Source of the DNA: Ancylostoma caninum
Taxonomy: Eukaryota > Nematoda > Chromadorea > Rhabditida > Ancylostomatidae
NCBI GenBank assembly: GCA_037903475.1
Contig: JBAJFG010000264.1
Location: 494,463-558,462, forward strand
Direction of reading: 5' to 3'
Length of the DNA: 64,000 nt
Below the pieces are notes generated by a model. It was given only the letters and a program-made list of their open reading frames with translations. It made no database searches and was not told the DNA's origin. The position numbers and the translations under genes are program-made. Below are positions 1-10,037 of this stretch, one piece after another. How positions within the stretch are numbered: position 1 is the first letter of the stretch; each line of letters begins with the position of its first letter.

Positions 1-516
1 CGCATGCACGGGATGGTGATTTCATCACCTTTGCTGGTGGTCTCGCAGCATTGTGGTGAGGGAGTGTTCAAAAGCTTTCAGGCTGCGCAATATACACAGC
101 AGGAATACCACCCTTCCACTTTTGCGACGCTTTAGGTACCATCCACTGAAGAGATGGGCAAATTCTATGAGAACTCTGTTGCGTTTCGGAAGCTGGGTGG
201 TGGTTTGACCTATCGGGTCGGCTCATTTGGTGGATGCTTCTGCCGCATCCCATGCTGAGGTCTCGATGCGATTGTGCAGTCACGATATCCGTTCATTCAT
301 TTCCAGAAAGCTTGTATACTAACATACAGAGTAAACGCTTTAATACAGCAGGGCATGACCAATCAACCGATAGCTGATCAAAACCAACATAGAGTTAATC
401 ATAATTTCTGAATAACTCCCAAGCCTTTACCGTTAGAGTATCCCCAGACTTAGCAAGCAATCGTACCGATCGCCACTACAGCCTGCTGCCGTCGCAATCT
501 CCACGACCGCCGGCGC
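1..516. other. No gene recognised
   Basis: Unique-looking sequence of moderate GC. A 71-codon open frame on the minus strand (283-68) has no recognisable motif and no convincing splice context. I looked here for the missing 3' exons of the carrier gene and did not find them. Confidence 0.4.
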
Positions 517-2364
517 GAGAGGCGAGAGGCGCAGGCCGCGATGCGCCGACGAGACATGAAGATGCGCAGAGCATCACGACGCTGGCGAGAGCCAAGAAAC
601 GCAGACAGCAGCTGGCAGCAAACCCTTCTAAGAGTCCGTGGACAGTCGAGGCTTGGCAGAGTTCCAACAGAATGTATAAGATGATGAATCCAACATTAAC
701 AAACATTTGAGTTTGAATAAAACTGGAAATTCAATTTCGAACAAAAATGATGATTTTGGAAAACAAAATATTCATCCGGGCGTTATTCGACATGCTGATT
801 ACCAATTTGATATTTATTTTATGTCCTAATGTCATTTTACTGGTGTTCGAGCAGGTATAGGAGAGATACCTAACTTTTCTGAACCTTCTCAAAATTTGCG
901 AACAAGGGTTATTCTTCGTTCTCATCACGGACTCTTTTGAAAGCGTTCAAGAGTTGGAAAACGAAACCACTACTACTACTAGGAAAAAGTATTTTGAAAA
1001 AGTGTTTCCAAGGGAAAGATGAGGTACCCGTCGTTCTTCCCTTTTGTATGTAAAAAAACTGAAAAGATTCTGATGCAGTTAAAAATATCACCTCCCTGTG
1101 GTATTTTTGAGCTTCAACCTTTTCAGCTAATGGCGGAGAAGCTACCTATTGATGCTTGTGAGCAAACGAAAAGGAAGGAAAAGCGCGCCATAAATTCGCA
1201 AAAATTTTCCGTTTGCGAGAACTTTCATGTAGTAATTTATTTATGGATATGAATAAGTAAATACTAATTTTCATGTTTACCGCTCTGAAATTGCTTTTTG
1301 TTCGAGTATTACATTCTTAGTACCAGAAAATCAATGCTCACAATACTCCTGCGGAGTGACAATCTGGCGGCACTGTATCCACGAGGCATGCCTGCAGGCA
1401 CAGTGCGTATCTGCAAGGCATTTCTAATACCTCATCCAGCGATTGGGTTAATGATCGATTATGCACAAAACAACGCAAATGTACATGCATGTGGAACATT
1501 CTAGAAAAATACTAAGAAGTGAACCTATATTGTGTTGAGCTAATGGTGCTTCACATGCTTAAATATTATTTATTAACAACGCCAAGGACTCCAATTCCTA
1601 AAACAAATTTAATGAAAAGGTTTGGATGGCTAGTAGTGACTAAGATCTTTCAAATTACGCACACGTTTCACCTCTACTCCTCCGTGTTTCTCCTTTTTAC
1701 TATTTGAAACCCATGTACACAGGAACAGAAAATTTTAAAACTAGAAATATTGCCCGATTGAACGAAAAATTGATAAACACTAGCTATATGCAACAAAATA
1801 GTGGGTTTGCCTTTCAAAAATTCAAGAGTGCTTCATTCGATGCTTTATAAATAGAAATCCTGTTCGATATTTTCAAGAAAAAAAAGTGCACCCCTCTGTA
1901 CCTCATTTGCTGGAAAAGGCATCACAACAGAAAATGGATTGTACTGAGTGCGTGAAGAGAACGAAGAATAACCCCTGTTCGTAAATTTTGAGAAGATTCA
2001 GAAAAGTTCAATATCTCACGTACTGTTGTTGGTACACCATTAAAATGACGTTAGGATACAAAATAGATATCAAATTCGTAATCAGCATGTCGAATAACTC
2101 CCGGATGAATGTTTTGTTTTCTAAAATCATCTTTTCTGTTCGAAATTGAATTTCCAGTTTCATTCAAACTCAAATGTTTCGTGATGTTAGATTCATCATC
2201 TTATGCATTCTCTAGGAACTCTGCCAAGCCTCGACTGTCCATGGACTCTTAGAAGGGTTTGCTGCCAGCTGCTGTCTGCGTTTCTTGGCTCTCGCCAGGG
2301 TCGTGATGCTCTGCGCATCTTCATGTCTCGCCGGCGCATCGCGGCCTGCGCCTCTCGCCTCTCG
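517..2364. mobile_element. Foldback element with 418-bp inverted arms
   Basis: The left arm at 517-934 is the reverse complement of the right arm at 1947-2364 with scattered mismatches. About 1 kb of AT-rich spacer lies between them and holds no recognisable transposase. The outer termini are GC-rich (purine-rich CGAGAGGCGAGAGG on the left) and the inner halves are AT-rich. The shape is that of a non-autonomous foldback or long-TIR DNA transposon. I could not define a target-site duplication, so the family is open. Short reading frames inside the arms are only consequences of the repeat. Confidence 0.7.
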
Positions 2365-3190
2365 GTGGTGGGCGGAGCCTAGTGTAGTAAAAAGCGGATG
2401 GCGAGCGTTAGTTGCGGTCCAATTATAGGTGCGAGACTCCAGGTATGCTTCAAGGGTTGTTAACGTCTTCGCACATCGCTCGCGCCTTTAATTGTCCAAA
2501 TCACTCCCATCGTCCATCACGACATGTGGGCGGGCCCCCAAATAATCAAAAAAATAAATAAATAAACAAAAAAAAAATGAATTGCCCCCCAAAAACTGAT
2601 ATTTGCCGCGATCCTTAAGGTACGTCGCGCGCGATGTCGCAGTTGTCACAAACCTCAGCCGGGTAAAGGTAGCACTCGATAATTTTGCTCCCTCAGATTC
2701 TGCTGCAATCCTAGGTTCAGCACCATGGTCAGAACGAACGTAGTGATCAATTTGTCAAAATCTGCACTGAAGACAATTCTGTTTTCTTCCAATAGGAAAA
2801 AATGGGCGAGCGCTACAGAGTGAACTGAAAGGGGGCGGGAAATGAGGAAGTGATTGTAATCCGAAACGCTTCACTCTTAAACTCATCCGCTTGATAATCG
2901 AAGCACCTCTGATTTCTTTTATATTCAGATGGTGATGCCCTAGCAGCATCTCTTCCCAGCTGCTGCAATCCTCCCATCAGTTGTTGCCATCCTTCAGCAA
3001 TTACTAGTAAAAGACCAAAAGCTTTAGCAGCAACTGGGGAGGAGATGGCAGCACCAGAGAGGAGATGCAGCTGGAGGTTCAACTCGACGTATTGCCAACT
3101 CGGGTTGCGTTGCTGACCCTTATTTATCAGAGTAGAATTATTGGACCATTTTCAATCTTCGAAACACTCAAAATATTGGACATATACATA
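2365..3190. other. No gene recognised; A-rich and C-rich simple tracts
   Basis: Contains a short AAAT/poly(A) tract near 2545-2580 followed by a C run. Two overlapping minus-strand open frames of 64 and 89 codons around 2755-3082 have no recognisable domain and no matching splice signals. Confidence 0.4.
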
Positions 3191-3192
3191 TT

Positions 3193-3800
3193 AGGTTGGG
3201 CAATAAGTCGGTTTTTACACGGAATTTAATACCACTGCCTTTCGGAAATATCAGCCACAACAACAGGTTTATAAAGTCCCCTTCCTCCTCTAAGAACAAC
3301 AATGAAGTGCACGGCAGTTTTATCAAAAGGTTCAGAATGCCAACCAGCCTCTTCTAAATATGACAATGTCATAGGAAACCCTGAGTTATCGCTAAAACCG
3401 ATGCTAACACCTAAACCTTACAAAAGAAGTTAAATGTTGTGTAAAACAATATGGTATTCGTGCAAAACAACATGGATCATTCTTTTCCCCAAGTTTTGTC
3501 TGCATAGTCCTAAAAATCGATGTGGTGAAGTAAAGGGTAGATCTGCAATAGATCATATCCTCGAGATGTTTCGACAAGGTCAGTGAGATGTCTTCGGGAT
3601 AATTATTGTCCCAATTAGGCAGTAGCTGGTTCAGAGAATCAGTGATCAGCAAAAGTGGCATATTGAACGATGACAACAACAGCTTTTGAGGATGTTTCGA
3701 GAGAACTGCTCTCAACGATTGGTTTCTAGTCATTGCACTATGCTTGAGTGTTTGTGGTGGGAAATGCGCTTGATCGAAAAACAAAATCTGAATCTGATCT
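3193..3800 (-). mobile_element. Mariner-type terminus with decayed transposase-like tail
   Basis: The sequence beginning TTAGGTTGGGCAATAAGT at about 3193 matches the known pattern of mariner terminal repeats of the cecropia/Hsmar1 kind. Immediately inside it, the minus strand (3784-3404) contains a weak stretch reading IFRTMQTKLGEK. It sits where mariner transposases have their conserved 'HLFRSLQNxLxGK' block before the third catalytic aspartate region. The reading frame is broken and the opposite terminus was not found. Best read as one end of an old, truncated copy. Confidence 0.4.
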
Positions 3801-4437
3801 GGATATTCAATATGAATTCCCTTATCTAAGCAAGACGCTTTCCCGACATAGATTAAGTAAGAAGCTTAAGCAAGGAGCATTCCTGACATAAATTGACCTT
3901 TCGTAGGATGTTGAACAACATTGTTCCAATTCCGCTTTCCTTGATGACGTACATTACAGGGTGGCTGCAATACCTAGATGTCGCCCGCGACAACTGGTCC
4001 GAGTTGTCCTCGGCAGCTGCCCTTACTAACTCTGGAGAACGCAGACTGCTAGAGCAACGGTTGTCAATGTTGCGGAGGTGCGAGTGAGGTGCGAGATCTT
4101 CGCATCTCATGCAATTAATGTTCAACCGCAACTAACGCTCCACACCCGTAAAAAGCCCTTCCTCCGGCGTGGCGACCAATAGGCCTCGTTTCCACCATCG
4201 CTACCACTCACATCGCCAGTTCATTTTGGGCACATCTTCGAGAGTAGGGTGTTAGCTCAGTTTGGCAGCGATCCATGGCGATGGAACGTGGCAATCGATA
4301 CGTGTCATTTCCACGATCCTTATCTCGTAGATCGCCGGTTCATTCTTACTCATTTTGAACTGGCGAAATCTAGGGACACTCTTAATCTCGAGATTTACAA
4401 AGGGTACAGGGGCTCTGATAGAAAACAGGTGTGCCGT
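3801..4437. other. No gene recognised
   Basis: A 64-codon plus-strand frame at 3893-4087 reads as a helical peptide but has no start, splice or family evidence. A block near 4250-4345 faintly resembles the A and B boxes of a tRNA, but the boxes are imperfect and no cloverleaf can be drawn. Confidence 0.3.
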
Positions 4438-5205
4438 GGCCTAAAAGTGATGAAAACGCTATGGTACGGCTTCGCCGATGAAGAGAGGGTCCTTTTTGGC
4501 CTAATTGTGAGGAAAAACACCAAAACAAGGGTTGACCGACGGCTGAATGGCCCAGTAGTGTGGAGCACACCAGCATGGAGGTCCGCCATTATAGGATCGG
4601 TTCGCTCTGGCTCAATAACGCGGGGAACGTTAGGATAGGGTCTACCGATGGCATAAAGGTTCGGTGTGGCCCAAAAGTGAGAAAAACACCAGAATGCTGG
4701 TCCACCAATGGAGGAAGGACCCGCCGTGGAGAACGCCAGGATTTGGGCTCGCTTTCGTTTAATAGTGTGCAGAATGCCGGGGTGCGGGTCCGCCCATGGA
4801 GAAAGGGTCCAGCTTAGTCTAATTGTGAGAAAGACGCCAGAATGCGGGCCCTCAGATATAGTAAGGGCCCGCCTAGACGCAATGGTGCGGGGAACGCCAG
4901 GAGATCCACGCGAAAGGACCCGTCGTTGCTCAATAATGTGGAGAACAGCAGGATAATGGTCCGCTGTGACTCAATAAAGTGGAGAATACCAAGATACGGT
5001 TCAGTCGACGATGAACGGATCCGCTATGGCCCAACCGTGAGGAAGACGCCAGAATGCAGGCCCAGCGATGGAAGAAAGGCCCGCTGTGACCCAGTAGTGT
5101 GGAGAATAACCAGGATACGATTTCGCTTATGGAAAACGCATCTGCGTTGGCCCAGTAGTGAGGAAAACGCACGAATACGCCCTACGCTGGAGAACGAACT
5201 TGTCT
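4438..5205. repeat. Degenerate 60-bp minisatellite (about 13 units)
   Basis: The anchor GGCCCAATAGTGTGGAGAAC, in variant forms, recurs at 4438, 4498, 4549, 4609, 4668, 4757, 4816, 4875, 4927, 4968, 5027, 5088 and 5148. Most steps are 59-61 bp; a few units carry deletions. Units differ by roughly a fifth to a third, so the array is old. Several 60-120 codon open frames on both strands are produced by the period being near a multiple of three and should not be taken as genes. Confidence 0.8.
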
Positions 5206-5216
5206 ACTGAACCCAT

Positions 5217-5627
5217 GAGAAAGATTTCATATTTGAGCCCCTTTAATGATTAGTTTTGCTTCTTTATCAATTTTCTAGAGATTTGGCAAGTGCAAAGCTT
5301 TTGCACATGCCCCGGAGGCGCTAGAAAAAATAAGTGCTGAAAAAGAATTATAGAAGAAGAATGAAGAAGAAGAATGATAGCTTATTCATACGTAAGCACA
5401 TTTTTGTTGCGGCTGTTAGAATGCGAAATTATATTAATCACTGCTTTAAATCAATCTTGGTTCTTCATATGAGGTCATGTAACCATTCAACCATAATTTC
5501 AAACCATAACCATTTTGCAACCGTTAGTGCAACCAAAATTCCCTGCAGTATTGCTTGGGTAAGAAGATAGGTCATGGCACCACACATGAAACCATTGCCT
5601 GACAGTCAGTACCTAAGTTACCTTCGC
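5217..5627. other. No gene recognised
   Basis: AT-rich spacer with a short GAA-rich tract near 5345-5375. No splice-supported exon of the neighbouring carrier gene was found here on the minus strand. Confidence 0.4.
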
Positions 5628-5635
5628 TCCATAGA

Positions 5636-7446
5636 CAGGGCGCAGCACTAGGTGGTCAGTGTCGGTTGAGGAGTACTAAGTCCAGTCGGATTCCGAAATG
5701 GGCTACTAAGTACCTACACACTAGGGTTCTTTCAGGAAAAGCAGATAGCACTAAAAAGTGACTTAAATAAGCGTTAGTGAGACGACGAATGATGTTTCAG
5801 CAAGAAATGCATACCATTTAGCGAAGACAGCCTAAATCATCCAAATTCAAGCTAAAATCCTCGAAAAACTGATCTCAGTACGGAACTGTTTGATGCCACT
5901 AGAACTCGTTGAAACTTGTTATAGGACCTGTCAGATACAAGAAATTGTCATTGGAGCGTGGTTTTTTCTCCCAAATCCGGAACTTTCCCAGGAAATCAGG
6001 GCGCAGCACGAGGTGGTCATTGACCACCAGGACTTAGTAGCGTCCTGCAGATTCAGGGGGCTTAGCACCAATGTCCGGGGCGTAGCCAACGCTAACCGTC
6101 TACTGATGTTAGAGACAAGCAGATTTCAGAGAGGCACTTCTGGAGGATCATCAAACTCGTGGCTGAAGACCACCGTTGTTCAACCATTTACTCCATCCCT
6201 ACCCTGCACTCTGGTGCGCTTCAGTGATAATCAGGTTTTGCTCAACCTGTAGGAGACGTATCATGTTGGAATTTTGATTGTAGATGCGCACTATACCAAC
6301 GAGTATCCCCCCAAAGTAGCACCGTTCGTTTTTGAGAAACCGTGTTCGTTTTTGAGAAAAACCGCATTAATGGTCAAAAAGTGGTTTTTGACCATTTTTT
6401 GACCATTAATGACGGTTTTTTTCAAAAACGAAGACGGTTTCTCGAAAACGAAAGATGCCACTTTGGGGGAGAGTTGGTACCACCTAGCCGCATTTCTTGG
6501 AGTTGACAGCGTATCGGAACACTTCCTCAAACGAGAGAAATTTCCTGGGAAAGTTCCGGGTTTGGGACGCTCCAATGACAATTTCTCGTATCTGACAGGT
6601 CCTATAACAAGTTTCAACGAGTTCTAGCGGCATCAAACAGTTCCGTACTGATATCGGTTTTTCGAGGATTTTAGCTTGAATTTGAGATGATTTAGGCTGT
6701 CTTCGCCAAATGGTACGCATTTCTTGCTGAAACATCATTCGTCGTCTCACTAACGCTTATTCAAGTCACTTTTTTTAGTGCTATCTGCTTTTCCTGAAAG
6801 AACCCTAGTGTGTAGGTACTTAGTAGCCCATTTCGGAATCCGACTGGACTTAATGCTCCCCAACCGACACTGACCACCTAGTGCTGCGCCCTGCAGGAAA
6901 TTTCTCTCGTTTGAGGAAGTGTTCCGATACGCTGTCAACTCCAAGAAATGCGCCTAGGTGGTACCAACTCTCCCCCAAAGTGGCATCTTTCGTTTTTGAG
7001 AAACCGTCTTCGTTTTTGAAAAAAACCGTCATTAATGGTCAAAAAATGGTCAAAAACCACTTTTTGACCATTAATGACGGTTTTTCTCAAAAACGAAGAC
7101 GGTTTCTCAAAAACGAACGGTGCCACTTTGAGGGGATATTCGTTGGTATAGTGCGCATCTACAGTCAAAATTCCAACATGATACGTCTCCTACAGGTTGA
7201 GCAGCACCTGATTATCACTGGAGCGCACCAGAGGGCAGGGTAGGGATGGAGTAAATGGTTGAACAACGGTGGTCTTCAGCCACGAGTTTGATGACCCTCC
7301 AGAAGTGCCTTTCTGAAATCTGCTTGTCTCTAACATCAGTAGACGGTTAGCGGTTGGCTACGCCCCGGAAACTGGTGCTAAGCCCCCTGAATCTGCAGTA
7401 CGCTACTAAGTCCTGGTGGTCAATGACCACCTGGTGCTGCGCCCTG
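5636..7446. mobile_element. hAT-like element with a second copy inserted in opposite orientation
   Basis: The termini are CAGGGCGCAGCAC and its reverse complement. They are bounded by the 8-bp duplication TCCATAGA at 5628-5635 and 7447-7454. CAGGG-type ends with an 8-bp duplication are typical of the hAT superfamily. Inside the left part, at 5997-6893, lies a second element with the same termini and its own 8-bp duplication CAGGAAAT (5989-5996 and 6894-6901). Removing it leaves a host copy of about 906 bp. The 897-bp inserted copy is the reverse complement of that host copy. The middle of each copy is a smaller palindrome built from TGACCATTAATGACGG. No transposase is encoded, so both copies are non-autonomous. 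Confidence 0.88.
5997..6893 (-). mobile_element. Inner hAT-like copy of the self-nested pair
   Basis: This 897-bp copy carries the same CAGGGCGCAGCAC ends as its host. It is flanked by CAGGAAAT on both sides, and the uninterrupted site (CCCAGGAAATTTCTC) survives within the inserted copy itself, at the corresponding point of its own arm near 6540. It is oriented opposite to the host copy, which is why the whole locus looks like two overlapping hairpins. Confidence 0.88.
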
Positions 7447-7649
7447 TCCATAGAAATAGTTGAACTAAGTCGAACTAAGTGCTTTGAAAGGATAACATTA
7501 CGGGATATGATAGTTCTGGTTGGAATTCGAAAATTACGAACATTTCACTTCAAAAAAATAAGCTTCATGGCAAATATTAGGTTGTAGGGAAAGTTCTCGC
7601 GGTTTTCAAAAGTCTGCTTTTTAAACTCCACGCCGCCCTGCATCTTATA

Positions 7650-9050
7650 CAGTGCGTTTCATAAGTATAGACGCACCCTAGAAAATGCCGGTACCCAGTT
7701 CATCACAGGTTCATGAGAAAAGTTATAAACGTCAATCTATTCGGCATGCCAGAAAACCTAAAATTGCGTTGTTTCACAGGTGATTATGGAAAATGAGGGA
7801 TAGATTTGGCACATCATCATTAAATGTGCCGTTTCATAAGTATAGACGCAGTCTATGAGAAAATACAAATAAATCTTATCTTCAGGGGAAAAAGTGGGCT
7901 CAATATTTTGATGAGAACTAATAAGCGTCTACAACGTAAATCTGCATTTCAACTTGGATCACAACGTTTTGGAGCGAGGCTGCGGCAGCTAAATGATTTA
8001 CATGCTGTAGGCTGGTAAAGTCGCAGGATCTCCGGGTAGAGGAAAGGTTCTTCGGGGTCCATCTGCAAATATTTATAAGATATAGAGTCCTACAATCGAA
8101 GGAAGAATTTTGGTATGCAAAAGAAGACATCTCATCAAAGACGGCGTCGCACACCCTGCCTAAACTCGAAGCACATGATGTGCACTAATGGTGTCTGAGC
8201 CGTTGCGTCGGCTCCGTCATGCAGTGAAGGGGCTAAAAAGGCATTTAACCGCTGCATCACCATTGCACATTGCTGACTTCATCTCATACCTGGGGTTATC
8301 CCGTTCCAAAAAGCTTCACAGCTTTGTTTTCCCGGAAGGAACGTGCTGATCGGCATGTCGAAAAAACGAGTTGGTTGTTTTCGATCTTTTGAAAGCCTGT
8401 GCTATGTTTAAATGATTTTACAGGACGAGAAAAGCTTTATTTGGACTGTATTATAATGAATGCATGCCGCTGGGATGACATATAAGGAGAGCCAGACTCT
8501 CTCAAAACGAGCATCTTTGGAGGTAGGCGCTGCCAAAGTTGGAGATGTTTCCTCCCATAACGACATCCTAGGTATCATTTCGATTTCTACATAATCGAAT
8601 TCCTCAAGTCACAAGAGCATCTTTAGTGTTCAATTATTACATTTTCTTACAGCACACAGAAGGAGAAACCTCACTTTCCATCGAAAAACCGGCGTGACCT
8701 ATACCAGTCGCTCAACAAATAAGCATTTTGAGAAACCTAACTGGCAGTACTATCTGCCTTTTAATACTAGCAACATCGGACATCCGTGGAGCATCCTACC
8801 AGATGACATTCATGGCCGGAACCGAACATCTTCTGGCACAACAAACCCGAAAAATGCTATTGCCTGTACTAAGAGCCGTTTTGATTGCTATTTGCTGGAA
8901 GGGATGGGTAAATCTATGCCAACCCATGTTTTCTGAGTTGCTTGGGAATTGCGGAGACCTATCAGCCACAAATCTGCTGTTGCAAGGAAGTTCCCTCTGT
9001 GAAATCATCGCTTTCTGAAAGTGCGTCTACACTTATGAAACGGTCCCTAT
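7650..9050 (+). pseudogene. Decayed Tc3-like (Tc1/mariner) transposon with transposase remnants
   Basis: The left end starts TACAGTGCG followed by TTTCATAAGTATAGACGCA. The core motif recurs at about 7829, 160 bp inward, and inverted near 9022-9043. Tc3 also has two transposase-binding sites in each inverted repeat. Between them the plus strand holds out-of-frame remnants of a Tc1/Tc3-type DDE transposase. A block near 8490-8530 corresponds to the 'RASFGGG.VMVWG' region. Near 8680-8740 the stretch TSRSTNKHFEKPNW matches the region around the second aspartate. PWSILPDDI near 8785-8810 corresponds to 'ENLWGILARDIY'. Stops and frameshifts are frequent, so it is inactive. Confidence 0.7.
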
Positions 9051-9150
9051 GAGGGGGAAGTGCTGGATCTACCTATTTTTTTTTCCATAACTCCGGGTGA
9101 AACGACGGAAACAAGGGTTTTTGGGCACGCTCATACGATTGGCACTCTCG

Positions 9151-9222
<72 letters not shown>

Positions 9223-9225
9223 TAT
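9151..9225. repeat. (TA)n microsatellite
   Basis: Near-perfect TA dinucleotide tract with one TATG interruption, directly abutting the MITE that follows. A shorter TA tract continues on the other side at 9502-9535. Confidence 0.95.
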
Positions 9226-9501
9226 CAGTGGCGGACGCAGAAAGTGGGCGGGAGGGGGGGCGTGGGAAGAAAAGTGGGGTCTCCGCCGTTTTGGGGACCC
9301 AGACGGAAAATAAAATTAATAATAATATTAATTATAATAATAAACAATAAATAAAAAATATATTAAAAATAATAATAAAAATAAACAATTAAAAATGAAC
9401 TAACACAAGATTTTTATTTGTATTGTAAAGTAATTTCGAAAATTTGGCGACCCATTCTCGGGGGGCGCGCCCCCCCGCCCCCCCCCCTGCGTCCGCCACT
9501 G
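9226..9501. mobile_element. MITE copy 1, ends CAGTGGCGGACGCAG
   Basis: A 276-bp sequence begins CAGTGGCGGACGCAG and ends with the exact reverse complement. The subterminal parts are G-rich on the left and C-rich on the right, and the middle is a T/A-rich stretch with many TAATAA units. It sits inside a TA tract, so a duplication cannot be separated from the microsatellite. The CAGTGG ends are compatible with a hAT-type non-autonomous element, but the family is not settled. A second, nearly identical copy lies at 13005-13279. Confidence 0.85.
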
Positions 9502-9535
9502 ATATATATATATATATGTACATATATATATATAC

Positions 9536-10037
9536 CAGTCTGGCCGTCCGGCTGACGCCGGACTTCCAGACTTCTATTGGTGCTCGCTTCGCTCGCATAC
9601 TACATGTTGAAAGCAAACAAAAAAGTGTAAATGGATTGATAAAATCTGCATCCTTCCACGCAGTTCTATCGCTCTCCTGAGAAACCTCTGATCCCATAGG
9701 TGGTGGTTTTCCCCCATATGAACGAAGTTATGCACTTCCATATGAGCGAAGTTAGTGGCCGTGAAGAATTGAATGTAACCAATTCAGTGCAAATGTTATC
9801 TTAAAATGATTTAGGCTCAACTGGTTGTTGTGGTAATTCAAGTGATAAGGGTCCACCCGTGTATATAAAGGGAAAGGAAGGAGTGGTTCGTTCAGACACA
9901 AACGGAATGGGGAGAGAACACGGATACGAAAGGAAACAATGTACATCTAGGTGATTTAAGTAGGAGGGTCCGCCGAAACAGGATAACCATACCCCTCATG
10001 CAGAAATAGACCCGCCTCGCGAATTCCTATTACTTAT
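9536..10037. other. No gene recognised
   Basis: Unique-looking sequence between MITE copy 1 and the 59-bp array. Short minus-strand frames here (for example at 9946-9752) have no splice support and do not resemble the carrier exons expected downstream of 13456. Confidence 0.4.

Noticed and set aside
4250..4350. tRNA-like A and B boxes (TTAGCTCAGTTTGG, CCGGTTCATTC)
   Set aside because: The B box departs from GGTTCGANTCC and the intervening sequence does not fold into a cloverleaf.
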